Source: Achromobacter spanius (lineage in GTDB: Bacteria; Pseudomonadota; Gammaproteobacteria; Burkholderiales; Burkholderiaceae_B). Taken from it: a stretch of DNA of 64,000 nt. Where the stretch lies: assembly GCF_029637605.1 (NCBI RefSeq), contig NZ_CP121261.1, positions 868,001 to 932,000 of the forward strand, in the 5' to 3' direction. Below, in pieces: positions 51,502 to 62,493 of the stretch. Within the stretch, counting starts at the first letter, position 1, and each line of letters starts with the position of its first letter. The position numbers and the translations under genes were made by a program. The notes beneath the pieces were generated by a model, which saw only the letters and a list, made by a program, of their open reading frames with translations, searched no databases and was not told where the DNA came from.

Positions 51502-52914
51502 TCAGGCCGCTGTTGCACGCGGTGTCTGGCGCAGGCTTGCGCCTTGATCGCCCAGATCCCAGTACAGGCCCGCCATGATGGCCAGCCCTTCACGCGCCAC
51601 GCTGCCCAGTAGATGTTCGTTGGGCGCGTGTTGGGCGCAGGCGGGGTAGGAATGCGGCACCCACAGCGTGGGCAGGCCCAGCAGGTCGGCAAAAATCTCA
51701 TTGGGCAGTGAGCCGCCCAGGTTGGGCAGCAGCGCGGGACGCTTGCCAGTGGTGCGTTCCAGCGACGCGGCGGCCCAGCGCACCCAGGCGTTGTCAGGCG
51801 ATAGACGGGTGGCGCCGCCTTGCATGCCGATGCGCACTTGCACGTCTTCAAAGCCGCCCTGGCGCAGGTGTTCGCGCACATGGGTTTCCAGTGCGCGCCA
51901 ATCGGTGCCGACCACAAAACGCAGTTGGCACCACGCCACGGCTTCGGGGGGAATCGCGTTGACCGGCTTGGCGGGGTCGCCCGCGCCAAAGGTCAGCACG
52001 TCCAGGCTGTTCCAGCCAAACACTTTTTCAGGCGCGGACAGGCCAGGTTCGCCCCACCCATGGTTGATCTCGGGGTCGTCTTCGCCACCGCCCACTTCCA
52101 GGTCGGCCAAGGCGTCGGCCACGGCGGCGGGGATGGGGGGCGGACGTAATCCCGGCACGGTGATGCGGCCTTGTGCGTCCACGAGTGTGCCGATGGCGTG
52201 CATCAGCACGATGGCCGGGTTGGCTAGCAAGCCGCCCCAGTTGCCCGAGTGATAGCCGCGTTCGCGGGCGCGCAAGGACAGTTCAAAGTTCACCGCGCCG
52301 CGCGAGCCCATGAACAGGGTGGGACGCGCGGCATGCAGGCGCGGGCCGTCGCTGGCAATGAAGACGTCGGCGGCCAGGGTTTCGCGCTGCGCCTCGCAGA
52401 ACGCGGCCAACCCGGGCGAGCCGGCTTCCTCGCCGGTTTCGATCAACCAGGTGGTGTTGAAGCCCAGCTTGCCGCCGCGCGCCGCAATCACGTGCCGCAG
52501 GGCTTCCAGGTTGATGGAATGCTGGCCCTTGTTGTCGGCGGTGCCGCGTCCATACCAGCGGTCGCCGTCCACGTGCAGGCGCCACGGGTCGCGCCCGGCT
52601 TCCCATTTGGCGGCATTGCCGCGCACCACATCGCCATGCCCGTACATCAACACGGTCGGCAACCCTGCTTGTTCCACGCGGCGCGCAACCAGAATGGGCA
52701 GGTCGACGCCAGCGGGGTTGGCGTGCACCTCACAGGTGAAGCCCAACTCGGTCAGCGTCGGAATCAGGTCCTGGTTCAAGTACGCATGCTGAGTGGGCGC
52801 CTGATCTGGCACTTCGCTTTCCGTGGCGTAGGCGACGCGGCGCGCCAGCGTGGATTCAAGGGTGCCATTGTCGAAGGCTTCAACGGCTTGCAGGACGGCT
52901 TGTTCGCGGTTCAC
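51502..52914 (-). CDS. M20-family metallopeptidase/deacylase
   Basis: 470 residues from the GTG at 52914; the TTG further up lies in the promoter region and is not used. Zinc-site motifs: His in VLMYGHGDVV, bridging Asp in GRGTADNKGQHS, Glu pair in IETGEEAGSPG, Asp in ASDGPR and a final His in VPHSYPACAQHAP. The dimerisation (lid) domain is inserted in the middle. M20 enzymes cleave dipeptides or N-acyl/N-carbamoyl amino acids; this length and arrangement fits the M20 dipeptidase-type group. Coupled to a Bug receptor gene. Confidence 0.87.
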   Translation of the reverse strand: MNREQAVLQAVEAFDNGTLESTLARRVAYATESEVPDQAPTQHAYLNQDLIPTLTELGFTCEVHANPAGVDLPILVARRVEQAGLPTVLMYGHGDVVRGNAAKWEAGRDPWRLHVDGDRWYGRGTADNKGQHSINLEALRHVIAARGGKLGFNTTWLIETGEEAGSPGLAAFCEAQRETLAADVFIASDGPRLHAARPTLFMGSRGAVNFELSLRARERGYHSGNWGGLLANPAIVLMHAIGTLVDAQGRITVPGLRPPPIPAAVADALADLEVGGGEDDPEINHGWGEPGLSAPEKVFGWNSLDVLTFGAGDPAKPVNAIPPEAVAWCQLRFVVGTDWRALETHVREHLRQGGFEDVQVRIGMQGGATRLSPDNAWVRWAAASLERTTGKRPALLPNLGGSLPNEIFADLLGLPTLWVPHSYPACAQHAPNEHLLGSVAREGLAIMAGLYWDLGDQGASLRQTPRATAA

Positions 52915-53078
52915 GGCGGGTCTCGGGACGCAGGAGGATGCAAGAAGTGCAAAAGGAAGGCACAAAGTTATTACGCATCACCGCATGCCACAATTAGATA
53001 ATTTGCATCTTTGCGTTGCCTTTTAGGCATGGCTTAAGAAACAGCATGATTGAGCGCCAACATGAAGGGGGAGGCAGC

Positions 53079-53990
53079 ATGATTTCATTGGGCCTGCGGT
53101 ATTTTCTTGAGGTCGCGCGCTGCGGCTCGATTGCCGGCGCGGCGACCGCGCAGCACGTGGCCGCTTCCGCCATCAGCCGCCAGATCGCCAAGTTGGAAGA
53201 CGAACTGGGCATTGCGCTGTTCGAGCGCCAGGCGCGCGGCATGGAGCTAAGCGAAGCCGGACGCCAACTGGCCGCTTACGCCAATGCGGCGGCCTTGGAG
53301 GCCGAGCGCGTCACCACCGAAATCCGCCAGCGCAGCCACGTGGGCGACGTCACGATCCGGCTGGCGTGCACCGAAGGCTTCGCGCATCACTTCCTGCCGC
53401 TTAGCATGGCCGAGTTCAAGCGCATGCGGCCCGAGGCGCGGTTCCATCTACACGTGGAACGCCCGGAAGAGGTCAGCCGCCACATCCTGGAAGGCCTGTC
53501 GCAAATTGCCCTGCGCTACACCACGGCGCAGGACGACCGCCTGAAAACAGAACTGCTGACCCGCGCACCCGTCTACGCGGTGATGTGCCGCCATCACCCG
53601 CTTGCCAGCCGCCGCAGCGTCAGCATGCGAGATCTGGTGAATTTTCCGCTGTCTCTGGGCGATCAGGGCACGACCGTGCGGCAACTGTTCGACGCTGCCT
53701 GCGCCAACGCCGGCCTGCACATCGAACCCGCCTACGTGTCGAACCATTCTGCCGCCTTCCTGCCCATGCTGCCGGGCAGCCAGATCGTCGCCTTGTCCGG
53801 CTACCTGACGCTGATGGGTCAACTGGGCGGCGAAGGCGAGCTTGCGGCGGTGCCGTTCAGCAATCCGGAAATGCGGCAACGAAGCATCCAGGTGCTGACC
53901 TTGCAGGGCAGAACCCTTCCGCTGCTGGCGCGGGAGTTTTTGGCGTTCATGGCTGATCGTTTGACGGCTGCACCGAGGTGGCCGGAGTAG
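53079..53990 (+). CDS. LysR-family regulator of the M20-Bug operon
   Basis: 303 residues from the ATG at 53079, preceded by GGGGGAGG; an ATG-less longer frame from 53016 adds 21 residues without family similarity. Helix-turn-helix at residues 4-60 (LGLRYFLEVARCGSIAGAATAQHVAASAISRQIAKLEDELG) and a standard effector domain (VTIRLACTEGFAHHFLP). Divergent from the peptidase gene across ~164 bp. Its last 44 bp overlap the end of the convergent RND pump gene. Confidence 0.85.
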   Translation: MISLGLRYFLEVARCGSIAGAATAQHVAASAISRQIAKLEDELGIALFERQARGMELSEAGRQLAAYANAAALEAERVTTEIRQRSHVGDVTIRLACTEGFAHHFLPLSMAEFKRMRPEARFHLHVERPEEVSRHILEGLSQIALRYTTAQDDRLKTELLTRAPVYAVMCRHHPLASRRSVSMRDLVNFPLSLGDQGTTVRQLFDAACANAGLHIEPAYVSNHSAAFLPMLPGSQIVALSGYLTLMGQLGGEGELAAVPFSNPEMRQRSIQVLTLQGRTLPLLAREFLAFMADRLTAAPRWPE

Positions 53991-56900
53991 CGCGCCCCAC
54001 ACCCCCCACCTTCAACCGCAGCCTTTCCAACGCCAAATAAACAATCGGCGTCGTATACAGCGTCAAGAACTGGCTGATCATCAAGCCGCCCACGATGGCG
54101 ATGCCCAGGGGGCGGCGCAGTTCGGAGCCTTCGCCCATGCCCAGCACCAGGGGCAAGGCGCCCAGCAGGCCGGCCAGGTTGGTCATGACGATGGGGCGCA
54201 GGCGCAGCATGGCGGCGCGGTGGATGGCTTGTTCGGGGGTGAGGCCTTCGCGGCGTTCCAGGCTGAGGGCGAAGTCGATCATCAGGATGGCGTTCTTCAT
54301 CACGATGCCCACCAGCAGGAACAGGCCCAGCAGCGCGATCAGCGTGAATTCAATGTTGGCAATGCGCAAGGCCAGCAGCGCGCCCACGCCCGCGGATGGC
54401 AAGGTCGACAGGATGGTCAGCGGGTGCAGGGGGCTTTCGTACAGAATGCCCAGCACCAGGTAGATGGCGATCAGCACGGCCAGGATCAGCCAGGGCTGGT
54501 CTTGCAGGCTTTGCTGGAAGTTGCGGGCATCGCCACCCAGGCGCGTCTGGATGGTGGACGGCACCATCAGGCTGGCCAGCGTGGCGTCGATGGCGGCCAG
54601 GCCCTGTTCCAGCGACACGCCGGGCGCCAGCGAAAAGCCCACGCCCACGGCGGCGAACAGGCCGTCGTGGAAGACGCGGTCGTTGACCAGGCCGTTTTCA
54701 TAAGTAGCGAACGCGGTCAGCGGAATGCGCGTGCCGTCGGCCGCCACCACCTGCACCTGTTCCAGCACTTCGGGGTCTTCGGTGTAGCGCGGGTCCAGCT
54801 CCAGCACCACGCGGTACTGGTTCATGGCGTCGTACATCGTCGCCACCTGCCGCTGGCTGAACGAATTGCTCAAGACGCTGCTGATCGTGTTCATGTCCAC
54901 GCCCAGCCGTTGCGCGGCGCTGCGGTCGATGTTGATCACGACTTGCTGAGTGGCGCCGTCGCCTTCGGCATCCACGTCGCGCAGTTCGGGGATCTCCTGC
55001 ATGGCCTTGGAGATCTTGCGCGACCATTGCCGCAGCGTGGGTACGTCGCTGGCCATGATGGCCAATTCGTGGTCGCCGGAATTGCCGAAGCCGCCGGGCA
55101 TGCGCAAGTCTTGATCGACATTCAGGAAGAACATGCCGCCCGGCACGGCGGGGGCGTTGGTGCGCAGCCAGTTGATGACCTCGGTGGACGAGACGCCGCG
55201 CTCGGCCACGGGCTTGAGCCGGATCAGGAACAGCGAATTGCTGATGCCAAGGTTGCCGCCGTTGTAGCCGATGACGTCCTGCACGGCGGGGTGCTTCAAC
55301 ACCAGTTGGCGGTACTGGTCGATCTTGGGTTGCATGACCTGGAACGAAAAGCCGTCATCGCCGCGCACGAAGCCCATCAGTTGGCCGGTGTCTTGCACCG
55401 GCAGAAAGCCCTTGGGCGCGTCGATATACAGAAACACGTTCAGGCCAACCACGGCCGCCAGCAGCGCCAGCGTCAGGCGCGCATGGCCCAGCACGCGGGC
55501 CAGTGATCTGCCGTACCAGTCATGCACGCGCGCAAAGGCGGCCTGCATGCGGGAAGGGCGTGGCGGGGCGGCGGTGGGGTCGGTGGGATTGGGATGGGCG
55601 GCCGGCTTCAACCAGCGCGCGCACAAGGCCGGGATGATGGCCACCGAAACCACCAGCGATATCACCGTGGCCGCGACCAGCGTGATGGAGAACTCGCGGA
55701 ACAGGCGTTCCACCAACCCGCCCATGAACAGGATGGACACGAAGACGACGCTTAGCGCCACCGTCATGGCCACCAGCGTGAAGCCCACTTCGCGCACGCC
55801 GCGCAGCGCCGCCTTGGTGGGCGACAGGCCGCGTTCGAGGTGGCGTGAGATGTTCTCCAGCACGACGATGGCGTCGTCCACCACCAGCCCGGCCGCCACG
55901 ATCAGCGCCATCAGCGACAGGTTGTTCAGCGAAAACCCCCAGGCATGCATGACGGCGAAGGTGGCGATCAGGCACACCGGAATCGCCACGCTGGGGATGG
56001 CCGCCGCGCGTGCGTTGCCCAGGAACAGCCAGACCACCAGGATGACCAGCGCGGTGGCCAACGCCAGCGTGATGTGGGCTTCGCGCAAGGTGGCGTTGAT
56101 GCCGGGCGAGCGGTCCAGCGCCACGGTCAGGTCCACGTCGGCGGGCATCAGCGCGCGCAGGCCGGGCAGGGCGTCGTTGATGGCGCCGATGGTTTCAATG
56201 ATGTTCGCGCCGGTCTGGCGGCTGATGGTCAGCACCACGGCGGGATTCTGGTTATGAAAACCGCTGCTGTAGCGGTTTTCGACGGAATCGCTGACGCGCG
56301 CCACTTGCGACAGGCGGATCACCGCGCCGTCTTCGTGGCGCACGATCAGGCTGCCGTATTCCGGTGCGGTGCGCGGCTGTTCGGGCGTGCCCACTTCCCA
56401 GCGCTGGCCAGCCGAATCCAATTGGCCCAGCGGGCGCATGGGCGCGGCATCGGCGATGGCGTTGCGTACATCGTCCAGCGCCACGCCGTAGTGCGCCAGG
56501 GCGTTGGGGTTGACCTGCACGCGCACGGCGGGCAACGAGCTGCCACCCATTGTGACTTCGCCCACACCATTGATCTGCGACAGCTTTTGCGCCAGCACCG
56601 TCGACCCCAGGTCGTAAAGCTGGCCGGCGGGGCGCGTGGCCGAACTGAGCGCCAGCGCCATGATGGGCGCTTGTGACGGGTTGACCTTGCGGTAGCTGGG
56701 GTTCCGCGGCATGCCCGCGGGCAGATCGCCGCGCGACGCATTGATGGCGGCTTGAACGTCGCGGGCGGCTTCGTTGATGTCGCGGTCCAGCTCAAACTGC
56801 AACTGCACGCGGGTGGCGCCCTGGTTGCTGGACGAGGTCATTGCGCTGACGCCGGCGATGCTGCCCAAGGCGCGCTCGAGCGGCGCGGCCACGGTGCTGG

Positions 56901-57072
56901 CCATGCTTTCCGGGCTTGCGCCGGGGAGTTCGGCGCGCACTTCAATCGTGGGGAAATCCACCTGCGGCAAGGGGGCAACGGGCAGCAGGCGCCACGCCAC
57001 CGCGCCCAGCAAGGTCAGCGCCAACGCCAGGAAGATGCAGGCGATGGGGCGATGCAGCAGCGCGCGTATCAT
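53947..57072 (-). CDS. mdtC: RND efflux pump subunit, MdtC type
   Basis: 1041 residues, full RND length. The N-terminus [20 protein letters not shown] and [17 protein letters not shown] closely follow E. coli MdtC, as do [18 protein letters not shown] and [17 protein letters not shown]. Proton-relay Asp pair in [14 protein letters not shown] near residue 400 within the TM4 region. It works as a heteromultimer with the MdtB-like protein, drawing on the proton gradient to expel compounds. ATGA overlap with the preceding pump gene. No outer-membrane channel gene is adjacent, so a separate TolC/OprM-type partner is needed. Confidence 0.92.
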   Translation of the reverse strand: MIRALLHRPIACIFLALALTLLGAVAWRLLPVAPLPQVDFPTIEVRAELPGASPESMASTVAAPLERALGSIAGVSAMTSSSNQGATRVQLQFELDRDINEAARDVQAAINASRGDLPAGMPRNPSYRKVNPSQAPIMALALSSATRPAGQLYDLGSTVLAQKLSQINGVGEVTMGGSSLPAVRVQVNPNALAHYGVALDDVRNAIADAAPMRPLGQLDSAGQRWEVGTPEQPRTAPEYGSLIVRHEDGAVIRLSQVARVSDSVENRYSSGFHNQNPAVVLTISRQTGANIIETIGAINDALPGLRALMPADVDLTVALDRSPGINATLREAHITLALATALVILVVWLFLGNARAAAIPSVAIPVCLIATFAVMHAWGFSLNNLSLMALIVAAGLVVDDAIVVLENISRHLERGLSPTKAALRGVREVGFTLVAMTVALSVVFVSILFMGGLVERLFREFSITLVAATVISLVVSVAIIPALCARWLKPAAHPNPTDPTAAPPRPSRMQAAFARVHDWYGRSLARVLGHARLTLALLAAVVGLNVFLYIDAPKGFLPVQDTGQLMGFVRGDDGFSFQVMQPKIDQYRQLVLKHPAVQDVIGYNGGNLGISNSLFLIRLKPVAERGVSSTEVINWLRTNAPAVPGGMFFLNVDQDLRMPGGFGNSGDHELAIMASDVPTLRQWSRKISKAMQEIPELRDVDAEGDGATQQVVINIDRSAAQRLGVDMNTISSVLSNSFSQRQVATMYDAMNQYRVVLELDPRYTEDPEVLEQVQVVAADGTRIPLTAFATYENGLVNDRVFHDGLFAAVGVGFSLAPGVSLEQGLAAIDATLASLMVPSTIQTRLGGDARNFQQSLQDQPWLILAVLIAIYLVLGILYESPLHPLTILSTLPSAGVGALLALRIANIEFTLIALLGLFLLVGIVMKNAILMIDFALSLERREGLTPEQAIHRAAMLRLRPIVMTNLAGLLGALPLVLGMGEGSELRRPLGIAIVGGLMISQFLTLYTTPIVYLALERLRLKVGGVGRATPATSVQPSNDQP

Positions 57073-60000
57073 GGCTGCGGCCCGTCAGCCTTTGCCGGCG
57101 TGTTAGCCACGCCGCCGCGCCGCTGGCCCAGCCGGTGAAAGAACAGATAAACGGCGGGCGTAGTGAAGAGCGTCAGCACCTGGCTGACCAGCAGCCCGCC
57201 CACCATGACCCAGCCCAAAGGCTGGCGCAGCTCGGCGCCCGAGCCCGTGGCCAGCATCAGCGGCAGCGCGCCGAACAGCGCGGCCAAGGTCGTCATCAAG
57301 ATGGGCCGCAGGCGCAGCAGCGCGGCTTCGCGGATGGCGTCTTGCGGCGCCAGGCCGCGCGAGCGCTCGGCTTCCAGCGCGAAGTCCACCATCATGATGC
57401 CGTTCTTCTTCACCAGCCCGATCAGCAGGATGATGCCGATGACGGCAATCAGGTCCAGCGGCCGTCCCGTGATCAACAGCGCCAGCAATGCGCCGACGGT
57501 GGCCGACGGCAGCGTCGACAGAATGGTGACCGGGTGGATGGCGCTTTCATACAGCATGCCCAGCACCAGATACATCGTGACCACCGCCGCCAGCATCAGC
57601 CACAGCGTGTTGGACAGCGAGGCCTGGAACGCCGACGCCGCGCCTTGCAGGCGCAGCTCCACGCTGGGCGGCATGGCGATGTCGGCCTTGGCGGCGTCGA
57701 TGGCGGCGATGGCTTCGCCCAAGGACCCACCGGGTGGCAGGTTGAACGACAGGTTCACCGCCGGAAACTGCGACAGGTGGTTGATGGCCAGCGGCACGGC
57801 GCGTTCGCTGACCGTGGCCAGGGCCGACAGCGGAATCGCCTGGCCGTCTTCGGTTTGCAGATGGATGCGTTCCAGCGCCTCGGGGCTGAGCGCCAGCTTG
57901 CGGTCCACTTCCAGCACCACGCGGTATTGGTTGGACTGCGTGAACAGCGTGGCCACCTGGCGTTGGCCGAAGGCGTTGTACAGCGCCTGCACCACGTCGT
58001 CCATCGTCACGCCCAGCCGCGCCGCCGTGTCGCGCGACACTTGCAGATAGGCTTGGCGGCCATTGCCTTGCAGGTCGGACGAGACCTCGGCCAAGGCGGG
58101 CGATTCGGCCAGCCGCTGCATCAGCGCCTGGCTCCATTGCGCCAGCAGCGCGCTGTCGGGCGAGGTCAGGGTGAATTGGTACTGGCCACGGCTGACGCGG
58201 TCTTCAATGTTCAGTTCCTGCACCGGTTGCAAGAACAGCGAGATGCCGTGAACCTGGCGGGCGCGCTCATCCAGCCGTGCCATCACGTCCGCCAAGGGCG
58301 CGCTGCGCTCGCTCCAGGGCTTCAGGTTGATCAGCAAACGACCCGTGTTCAGCGTGGTGTTCATGGCGTCGATGCCGATGAAGGACGACAGGCTTTGCAC
58401 GTCCGGGTCGGCCAGCAGGCTTTCCGCCACGGCTTGCTGGCGGCGCGACATGGCCTCGAACGAGGTGCTTTGCGCGGATTGCGTCACGCCTTGCAGCACG
58501 CCGCCGTCCTGCACCGGGAAGAATCCCTTGGGCACGGCCAGGTACAAGAGACCCGTCAGCACCACGGTGCCGACCATAACCAGCAGCGTCAGGCGCTGGT
58601 GGCGCAGCGTCACGTCCAGCCAACCGGCGTAACGCGCCTGGACGCGGTCCAGAAAGCCGGGTTTGCCAGATGCCACATGCGCGGGCAACAGGCGCGCGCA
58701 CATCATTGGCGTCAGCGTCAGCGACACCGCCAGCGATATCAGGATGGCCACCGCCAGCGTGATGGCGAATTCGCGGAACAAGCGGCCCACCACGTCTTCC
58801 ATGAACAGCAGCGGGATCAGTACGGCAATCAAGGACAAGGTCAGCGACACCAAAGTGAAGCCGATCTGCCCGGCACCTTTCAGCGCGGCGGCCATCGGGC
58901 TGTGCCCCTGTTCGCGATACCGCGCAATGTTCTCCAGCATGACGATGGCGTCGTCCACCACGAAGCCCGCGCCGATGGTCAGCGCCATCAAGGTCAGGTT
59001 GTTGGTGGAAAAACCCGCCAGGTGCATGAAGCCGAAGGTGCCGATCAAGGACAGCGGCACGGCCAGGCTGGGGATCAGCGTGGCGGGCAGATTGCGCAGG
59101 AACAGGAAGGTGACCAGCACCACCAGCCCCACGGCGAACACCAGCTCCCACTGCACGCCGCGCACCGACGCGCGGATGCTTTCGGTGCGGTCGGTCAGGA
59201 TGCGGACCTGCGCGGCGGCCGGCAGGCTGGCGGTCAACTGGGGCAGCAAGGCTTTTACCTGGTCCGCCACTGCGATCACGTTGGCGCCCGGCTGGCGCTG
59301 GATGTTGACCAGCACGGCCGGCTGCTTGTCGACCCAGGCCGCCAGGTAGCGGTCTTCGGCGCCGTCTTCAATGGTGGCGACCTGGCCCAGCCGCACCGGT
59401 GCCCCGTTCTTCCAGGCCACGATCAGTTCACGGTATTCGTCGGCGCTTTGCAGTTGGTCGTTTGCGTCCATGATGACCGAGCGCACCGGGCCGTCGAAGC
59501 TGCCCTTGGGCTGGTTCGAGTTCGCCTTGGCGATGGCGTCCTGCACGTCGGACAGTTGCAGCCCGCGCGCGGCCAGCGCCATCGGGTTGACCTGCACGCG
59601 CACGGCGGGCCGTTGGCCGCCGGCCAGGCTCACCATGCCCACGCCAGACAACTGCGACAGGCGCTGCGTCATGCGGGTGTCGACCAGGTCGTACACGGTG
59701 GGCAGGGGCAGCGAATCAGAGGTCACCGCCAGCGTCAGGATGGGCACGTCGGCGGGGTTGACCTTGCGGTACACGGGCGGCGTGGGCAGGTCGGAGGGCA
59801 GCAGCGAGCCGCTGGCGCTGATGGCCGCCTGCACTTCCTGCTCGGCCACGCCCAGCGAGACATCCAGTGAGAACTGCAAGGTGATCACCGAGATGCCGCT
59901 GCCGCTGGTGGACGACATCTGCTTCAAGCCCGGTATCTGCCCAAAGCGGCGCTCTAGCGGCGCCGTGACCGCGCGCGCCGTCACGGTGGGACTGGCCCCG

Positions 60001-60155
60001 GGATACTGCGTGGTGACCTGAATGATGGGGTAGTCCACCTGCGGCAGCGCGGCCACGGGCAGCATGCGCCAGGCCAGGATGCCCGACAGCAGCAGGGCGA
60101 TCATCAGGAAGGACGTCGCCACCGGACGCAGGATGAAGGGGCGTGACAGGCTCAT
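57069..60155 (-). CDS. mdtB: RND efflux pump subunit, MdtB type
   Basis: 1028 residues. MdtB-like N-terminus ([36 protein letters not shown]), [18 protein letters not shown], and the TM4 Asp pair in [17 protein letters not shown]. Ends ...[12 protein letters not shown]. It lies 7 bp after the adaptor gene and overlaps mdtC by 4 bp, so the order is A, B, C as in Enterobacteria. The two different pump subunits are the hallmark of the MdtBC class. Substrates in the class include bile salts, novobiocin and, in E. coli, enterobactin. Confidence 0.92.
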   Translation of the reverse strand: MSLSRPFILRPVATSFLMIALLLSGILAWRMLPVAALPQVDYPIIQVTTQYPGASPTVTARAVTAPLERRFGQIPGLKQMSSTSGSGISVITLQFSLDVSLGVAEQEVQAAISASGSLLPSDLPTPPVYRKVNPADVPILTLAVTSDSLPLPTVYDLVDTRMTQRLSQLSGVGMVSLAGGQRPAVRVQVNPMALAARGLQLSDVQDAIAKANSNQPKGSFDGPVRSVIMDANDQLQSADEYRELIVAWKNGAPVRLGQVATIEDGAEDRYLAAWVDKQPAVLVNIQRQPGANVIAVADQVKALLPQLTASLPAAAQVRILTDRTESIRASVRGVQWELVFAVGLVVLVTFLFLRNLPATLIPSLAVPLSLIGTFGFMHLAGFSTNNLTLMALTIGAGFVVDDAIVMLENIARYREQGHSPMAAALKGAGQIGFTLVSLTLSLIAVLIPLLFMEDVVGRLFREFAITLAVAILISLAVSLTLTPMMCARLLPAHVASGKPGFLDRVQARYAGWLDVTLRHQRLTLLVMVGTVVLTGLLYLAVPKGFFPVQDGGVLQGVTQSAQSTSFEAMSRRQQAVAESLLADPDVQSLSSFIGIDAMNTTLNTGRLLINLKPWSERSAPLADVMARLDERARQVHGISLFLQPVQELNIEDRVSRGQYQFTLTSPDSALLAQWSQALMQRLAESPALAEVSSDLQGNGRQAYLQVSRDTAARLGVTMDDVVQALYNAFGQRQVATLFTQSNQYRVVLEVDRKLALSPEALERIHLQTEDGQAIPLSALATVSERAVPLAINHLSQFPAVNLSFNLPPGGSLGEAIAAIDAAKADIAMPPSVELRLQGAASAFQASLSNTLWLMLAAVVTMYLVLGMLYESAIHPVTILSTLPSATVGALLALLITGRPLDLIAVIGIILLIGLVKKNGIMMVDFALEAERSRGLAPQDAIREAALLRLRPILMTTLAALFGALPLMLATGSGAELRQPLGWVMVGGLLVSQVLTLFTTPAVYLFFHRLGQRRGGVANTPAKADGPQP

Positions 60156-60162
60156 GCGCGGT

Positions 60163-61332
60163 TCAAGTCAGGGGTTCTACGATCTGGACGTTGCGGCCGT
60201 CATGCAGGCGGTCCACGCCTTCGACGACAACGCGCTCGGCCGGGGCCAGGCCCGCTTCCACCACGATCTGGCCGGCGTTGGCCGGACCCAGTTGCAGCAC
60301 GCGGCGGGTGGCGCGGGCGTCGTCGCCGATGACAAAGACAAACGCGCCTTCCGACCCGTACTGCACGGCGGCCGACGGGATGGTCACGACGTTGTCCTGC
60401 TGCACCACGGCCAGGCGGATGTTCACGAACTGATTGGGAAACAGGGATTCATCGGCATTGTCGAAGCGGGCGCGCAAGCGCACGGTGCCGCTGCCGGTCT
60501 GGATGCGGTTGTCCAGCGCTTCCAGCGTGCCTTCGGCCAGGATGCGGCGGTCGTCGGCGTCCCAGGCTTGCACGCGCAATACGGCGGTCTTGGCTTGCGC
60601 CTGGCGCAGCACGTCCAGCCGCGTTTCCGAAATGCTGAAAAGGGCCGAGATGGGCGTGGTCTGCACCAGCGTGGTCAAGCCATTGGCGTCATCGGCGCGC
60701 ACGTGGTTGCCGGCATCCACCCGGCGCAAGCCGATGCGGCCATCCTGCGGCGCAACGATGCGCGTCAGCCCAAGCAGCCGCTTGGCGTCGGCGACCCGCG
60801 CGCGGTTCAGTTCGCGTTGCGCGGTGTAGGCGCGCACCTGGGCTTCGGCGGTGTCCAGTTGCTGCCCCGCCACCGATTCCTGGCGCGCCAGCTTGCGGTA
60901 GCGTTGCAGGTCGGCCTGGGCGTTGTCCAGCAGCGCCTGGGTGCGTGCCAGTTCACCCTCGGCCGACGCCAGCGCGGTCTGATAAGGGCGGGCGTCAATC
61001 TCGGCCAGCAACTGGCCGCGCACCACGGCCTGGCCCTCGGTGTAATGCACGCGCATCAGCTCGCCGTCGACCTGGCTGCGCAGCACCACCTGGGACAGCG
61101 GCGTGATGGTGCCCAAGGCATGCAGGTCGCGTTGCAGTGGACCGACGCGCGCGGTCGCCACGGCCACGGCGACGGGAAGCTGCCCGTACTGGGGCGGTGG
61201 CGGAGTGCTGGGGCCCTTGTCGCCCGCCAGCCAATAACCGATGCCGACCAGCACGGCCAGCAACAGGGCGGCGGCGGTCAGGATCAATCGTTTGCGTGAG
61301 GGGGCAGGGCCCGCAAAGGGGGGCAGGGACAT
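60163..61332 (-). CDS. mdtA: membrane-fusion (adaptor) protein, MdtA type
   Basis: 389 residues. One N-terminal membrane anchor (~14-35, [22 protein letters not shown]). Lipoyl half-motif [21 protein letters not shown], a long helical hairpin (~105-175, [21 protein letters not shown]), and the second lipoyl half [22 protein letters not shown] beta-barrel and membrane-proximal domain follow. It bridges the RND pump to an outer-membrane channel. First gene of the operon; a Fur-box-like sequence lies 50-70 bp upstream of the start. Confidence 0.91.
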   Translation of the reverse strand: MSLPPFAGPAPSRKRLILTAAALLLAVLVGIGYWLAGDKGPSTPPPPQYGQLPVAVAVATARVGPLQRDLHALGTITPLSQVVLRSQVDGELMRVHYTEGQAVVRGQLLAEIDARPYQTALASAEGELARTQALLDNAQADLQRYRKLARQESVAGQQLDTAEAQVRAYTAQRELNRARVADAKRLLGLTRIVAPQDGRIGLRRVDAGNHVRADDANGLTTLVQTTPISALFSISETRLDVLRQAQAKTAVLRVQAWDADDRRILAEGTLEALDNRIQTGSGTVRLRARFDNADESLFPNQFVNIRLAVVQQDNVVTIPSAAVQYGSEGAFVFVIGDDARATRRVLQLGPANAGQIVVEAGLAPAERVVVEGVDRLHDGRNVQIVEPLT

Positions 61333-61383
61333 CGGGGGCTGCCAAGTTTGGGGCGTTGCGGACAGCGGTGATTCTATATTAAT

Positions 61384-61402
61384 AATAATGATTAGCGTTA
61401 TT
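61384..61402. promoter_or_regulatory. Fur-box-like site upstream of mdtABC
   Basis: AATAATGATTAGCGTTATT agrees with the 19-bp Fur consensus GATAATGATAATCATTATC at 14 of 19 positions. It lies in the divergent region between mdtA and the acidic-protein gene, within an unusually AT-rich patch (61371-61402). Confidence 0.5.
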
Positions 61403-61483
61403 GACTTCGAATTTCAAGAGGGGTTTGCGCGTATGGTTTAGAGTGGCGGCTACTTTCATCAGCCGGTTAGCAAGGAGCAGGTC

Positions 61484-62425
61484 ATGGGCGAGCATTCTCT
61501 AGAAACCCCGCGTCAGTTATTCGAGCGTCTACAAGCCCGGCTTGAGACGGAACAGGCCAGCCTGCAGCAGTGGCATGAGGTGGAAGACGAGTACCAACGC
61601 AAGTACACCGAAGGCCTGGCGCCGCTTGAGAAAAAGCTGCACGAACTGCGCATGAAGCTGGTGCTGTGCTTTGACCACGCGCACAAGAACATGGGCTTGT
61701 CCAAGGCCGAACGCGAATTCGTGTCGGAACTGATCACCGAGTTTTCGGCGGAACTGCTGCTGCTGGACGCCAAGGGCGAGCTGCCGGCCGGTTGCGATGC
61801 CGAGCGCCTGAAGACGCTATACAAGAAGCACAACGGCGCCGACTACGACGAGGCCGCCGCTGAAGAAACCGAAGACGCCAAGTCCGAACTGATCGAGGCG
61901 CTGGAGCTGGACCCGGACACCGATCTGTCCACGTTCACGCCCACCCAACTGCTGCGCATCATTCAAGACCAATTCGAGGACGACGAGGCCGAAGAACTGC
62001 TGGCGCTGGCCCGCGCCGCGCTGCGTAACACCACCCCGAACGCGGCGGCCTGGCAGGCGATGCAGGACGAAGAACAGGCGCGCCGCCAGCAAGGTACGCC
62101 CGACCTGGCGCCGGTAGGCGAGGTGGCCGATAGCGGTCTGCCCGCCGCGAACGCCACGCTGCAAGCCCAACTGGACGAAGTGCTGCATCAGGCCAGCTAT
62201 GCGGAAGAGGGTTTCAAGCTGCGCTACGACCTGGACCCCTTCGCGTCGTTCGACCCAGAGACGGTGCTGGAAGAGTTGGACGCCGACATTGAAGACATCC
62301 AGGAATACATCGGCGAACTCGAGCACGAAGTGATGCAGTTTGCCGATGAGGGATCGCTCAAGTCCTGGCTCAAGGCGATGCGCCGCGAAGTCGCGGCGAT
62401 TGAGCGCCGGGAAGGTCGGGACTAA
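61484..62425 (+). CDS. acidic, helix-rich protein of unknown function
   Basis: 313 residues; I do not recognise the family. RBS AAGGAG lies 8 nt before the ATG. Very acidic, with long helical and probably coiled-coil stretches at the start (RLQARLETEQASLQQWHEVE) and end (VLEELDADIEDIQEYIGELE). A compact middle part contains LRMKLVLCFDHAHKNMGLSKAERE and a Glu/Asp-rich segment ~120-150. No signal peptide or membrane helix, so it is cytoplasmic. Monocistronic; divergent from mdtABC. It could be a chaperone-like or structural adaptor; no function is assigned. Confidence 0.7.
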   Translation: MGEHSLETPRQLFERLQARLETEQASLQQWHEVEDEYQRKYTEGLAPLEKKLHELRMKLVLCFDHAHKNMGLSKAEREFVSELITEFSAELLLLDAKGELPAGCDAERLKTLYKKHNGADYDEAAAEETEDAKSELIEALELDPDTDLSTFTPTQLLRIIQDQFEDDEAEELLALARAALRNTTPNAAAWQAMQDEEQARRQQGTPDLAPVGEVADSGLPAANATLQAQLDEVLHQASYAEEGFKLRYDLDPFASFDPETVLEELDADIEDIQEYIGELEHEVMQFADEGSLKSWLKAMRREVAAIERREGRD

Positions 62426-62493
62426 GCACGGGGCTAAAGCCGGGACCGGAGCCGGGACTACGGGCGGGACTACTACCCGAACCAAGACCCGCA

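Noticed and set aside
52914..52965. Upstream TTG start for the M20 peptidase, giving a signal-like leader
   Set aside because: The extra 17 residues lie in the divergent promoter region; the GTG at 52914 fits the family N-terminus better.
56916..59870. A 984-codon plus-strand frame over the mdtB region, and similar long antisense frames over the usher, amidase and MdtC genes
   Set aside because: They are GC-rich shadow frames of well-supported genes on the other strand, with His/Arg/Gln-biased composition and no family motifs.
62426..62493. Short GGGACT/CGGGAC-like repeats after the acidic-protein gene
   Set aside because: Irregular, only about 70 bp, and without a clear stem plus T-run; treated as ordinary intergenic DNA.
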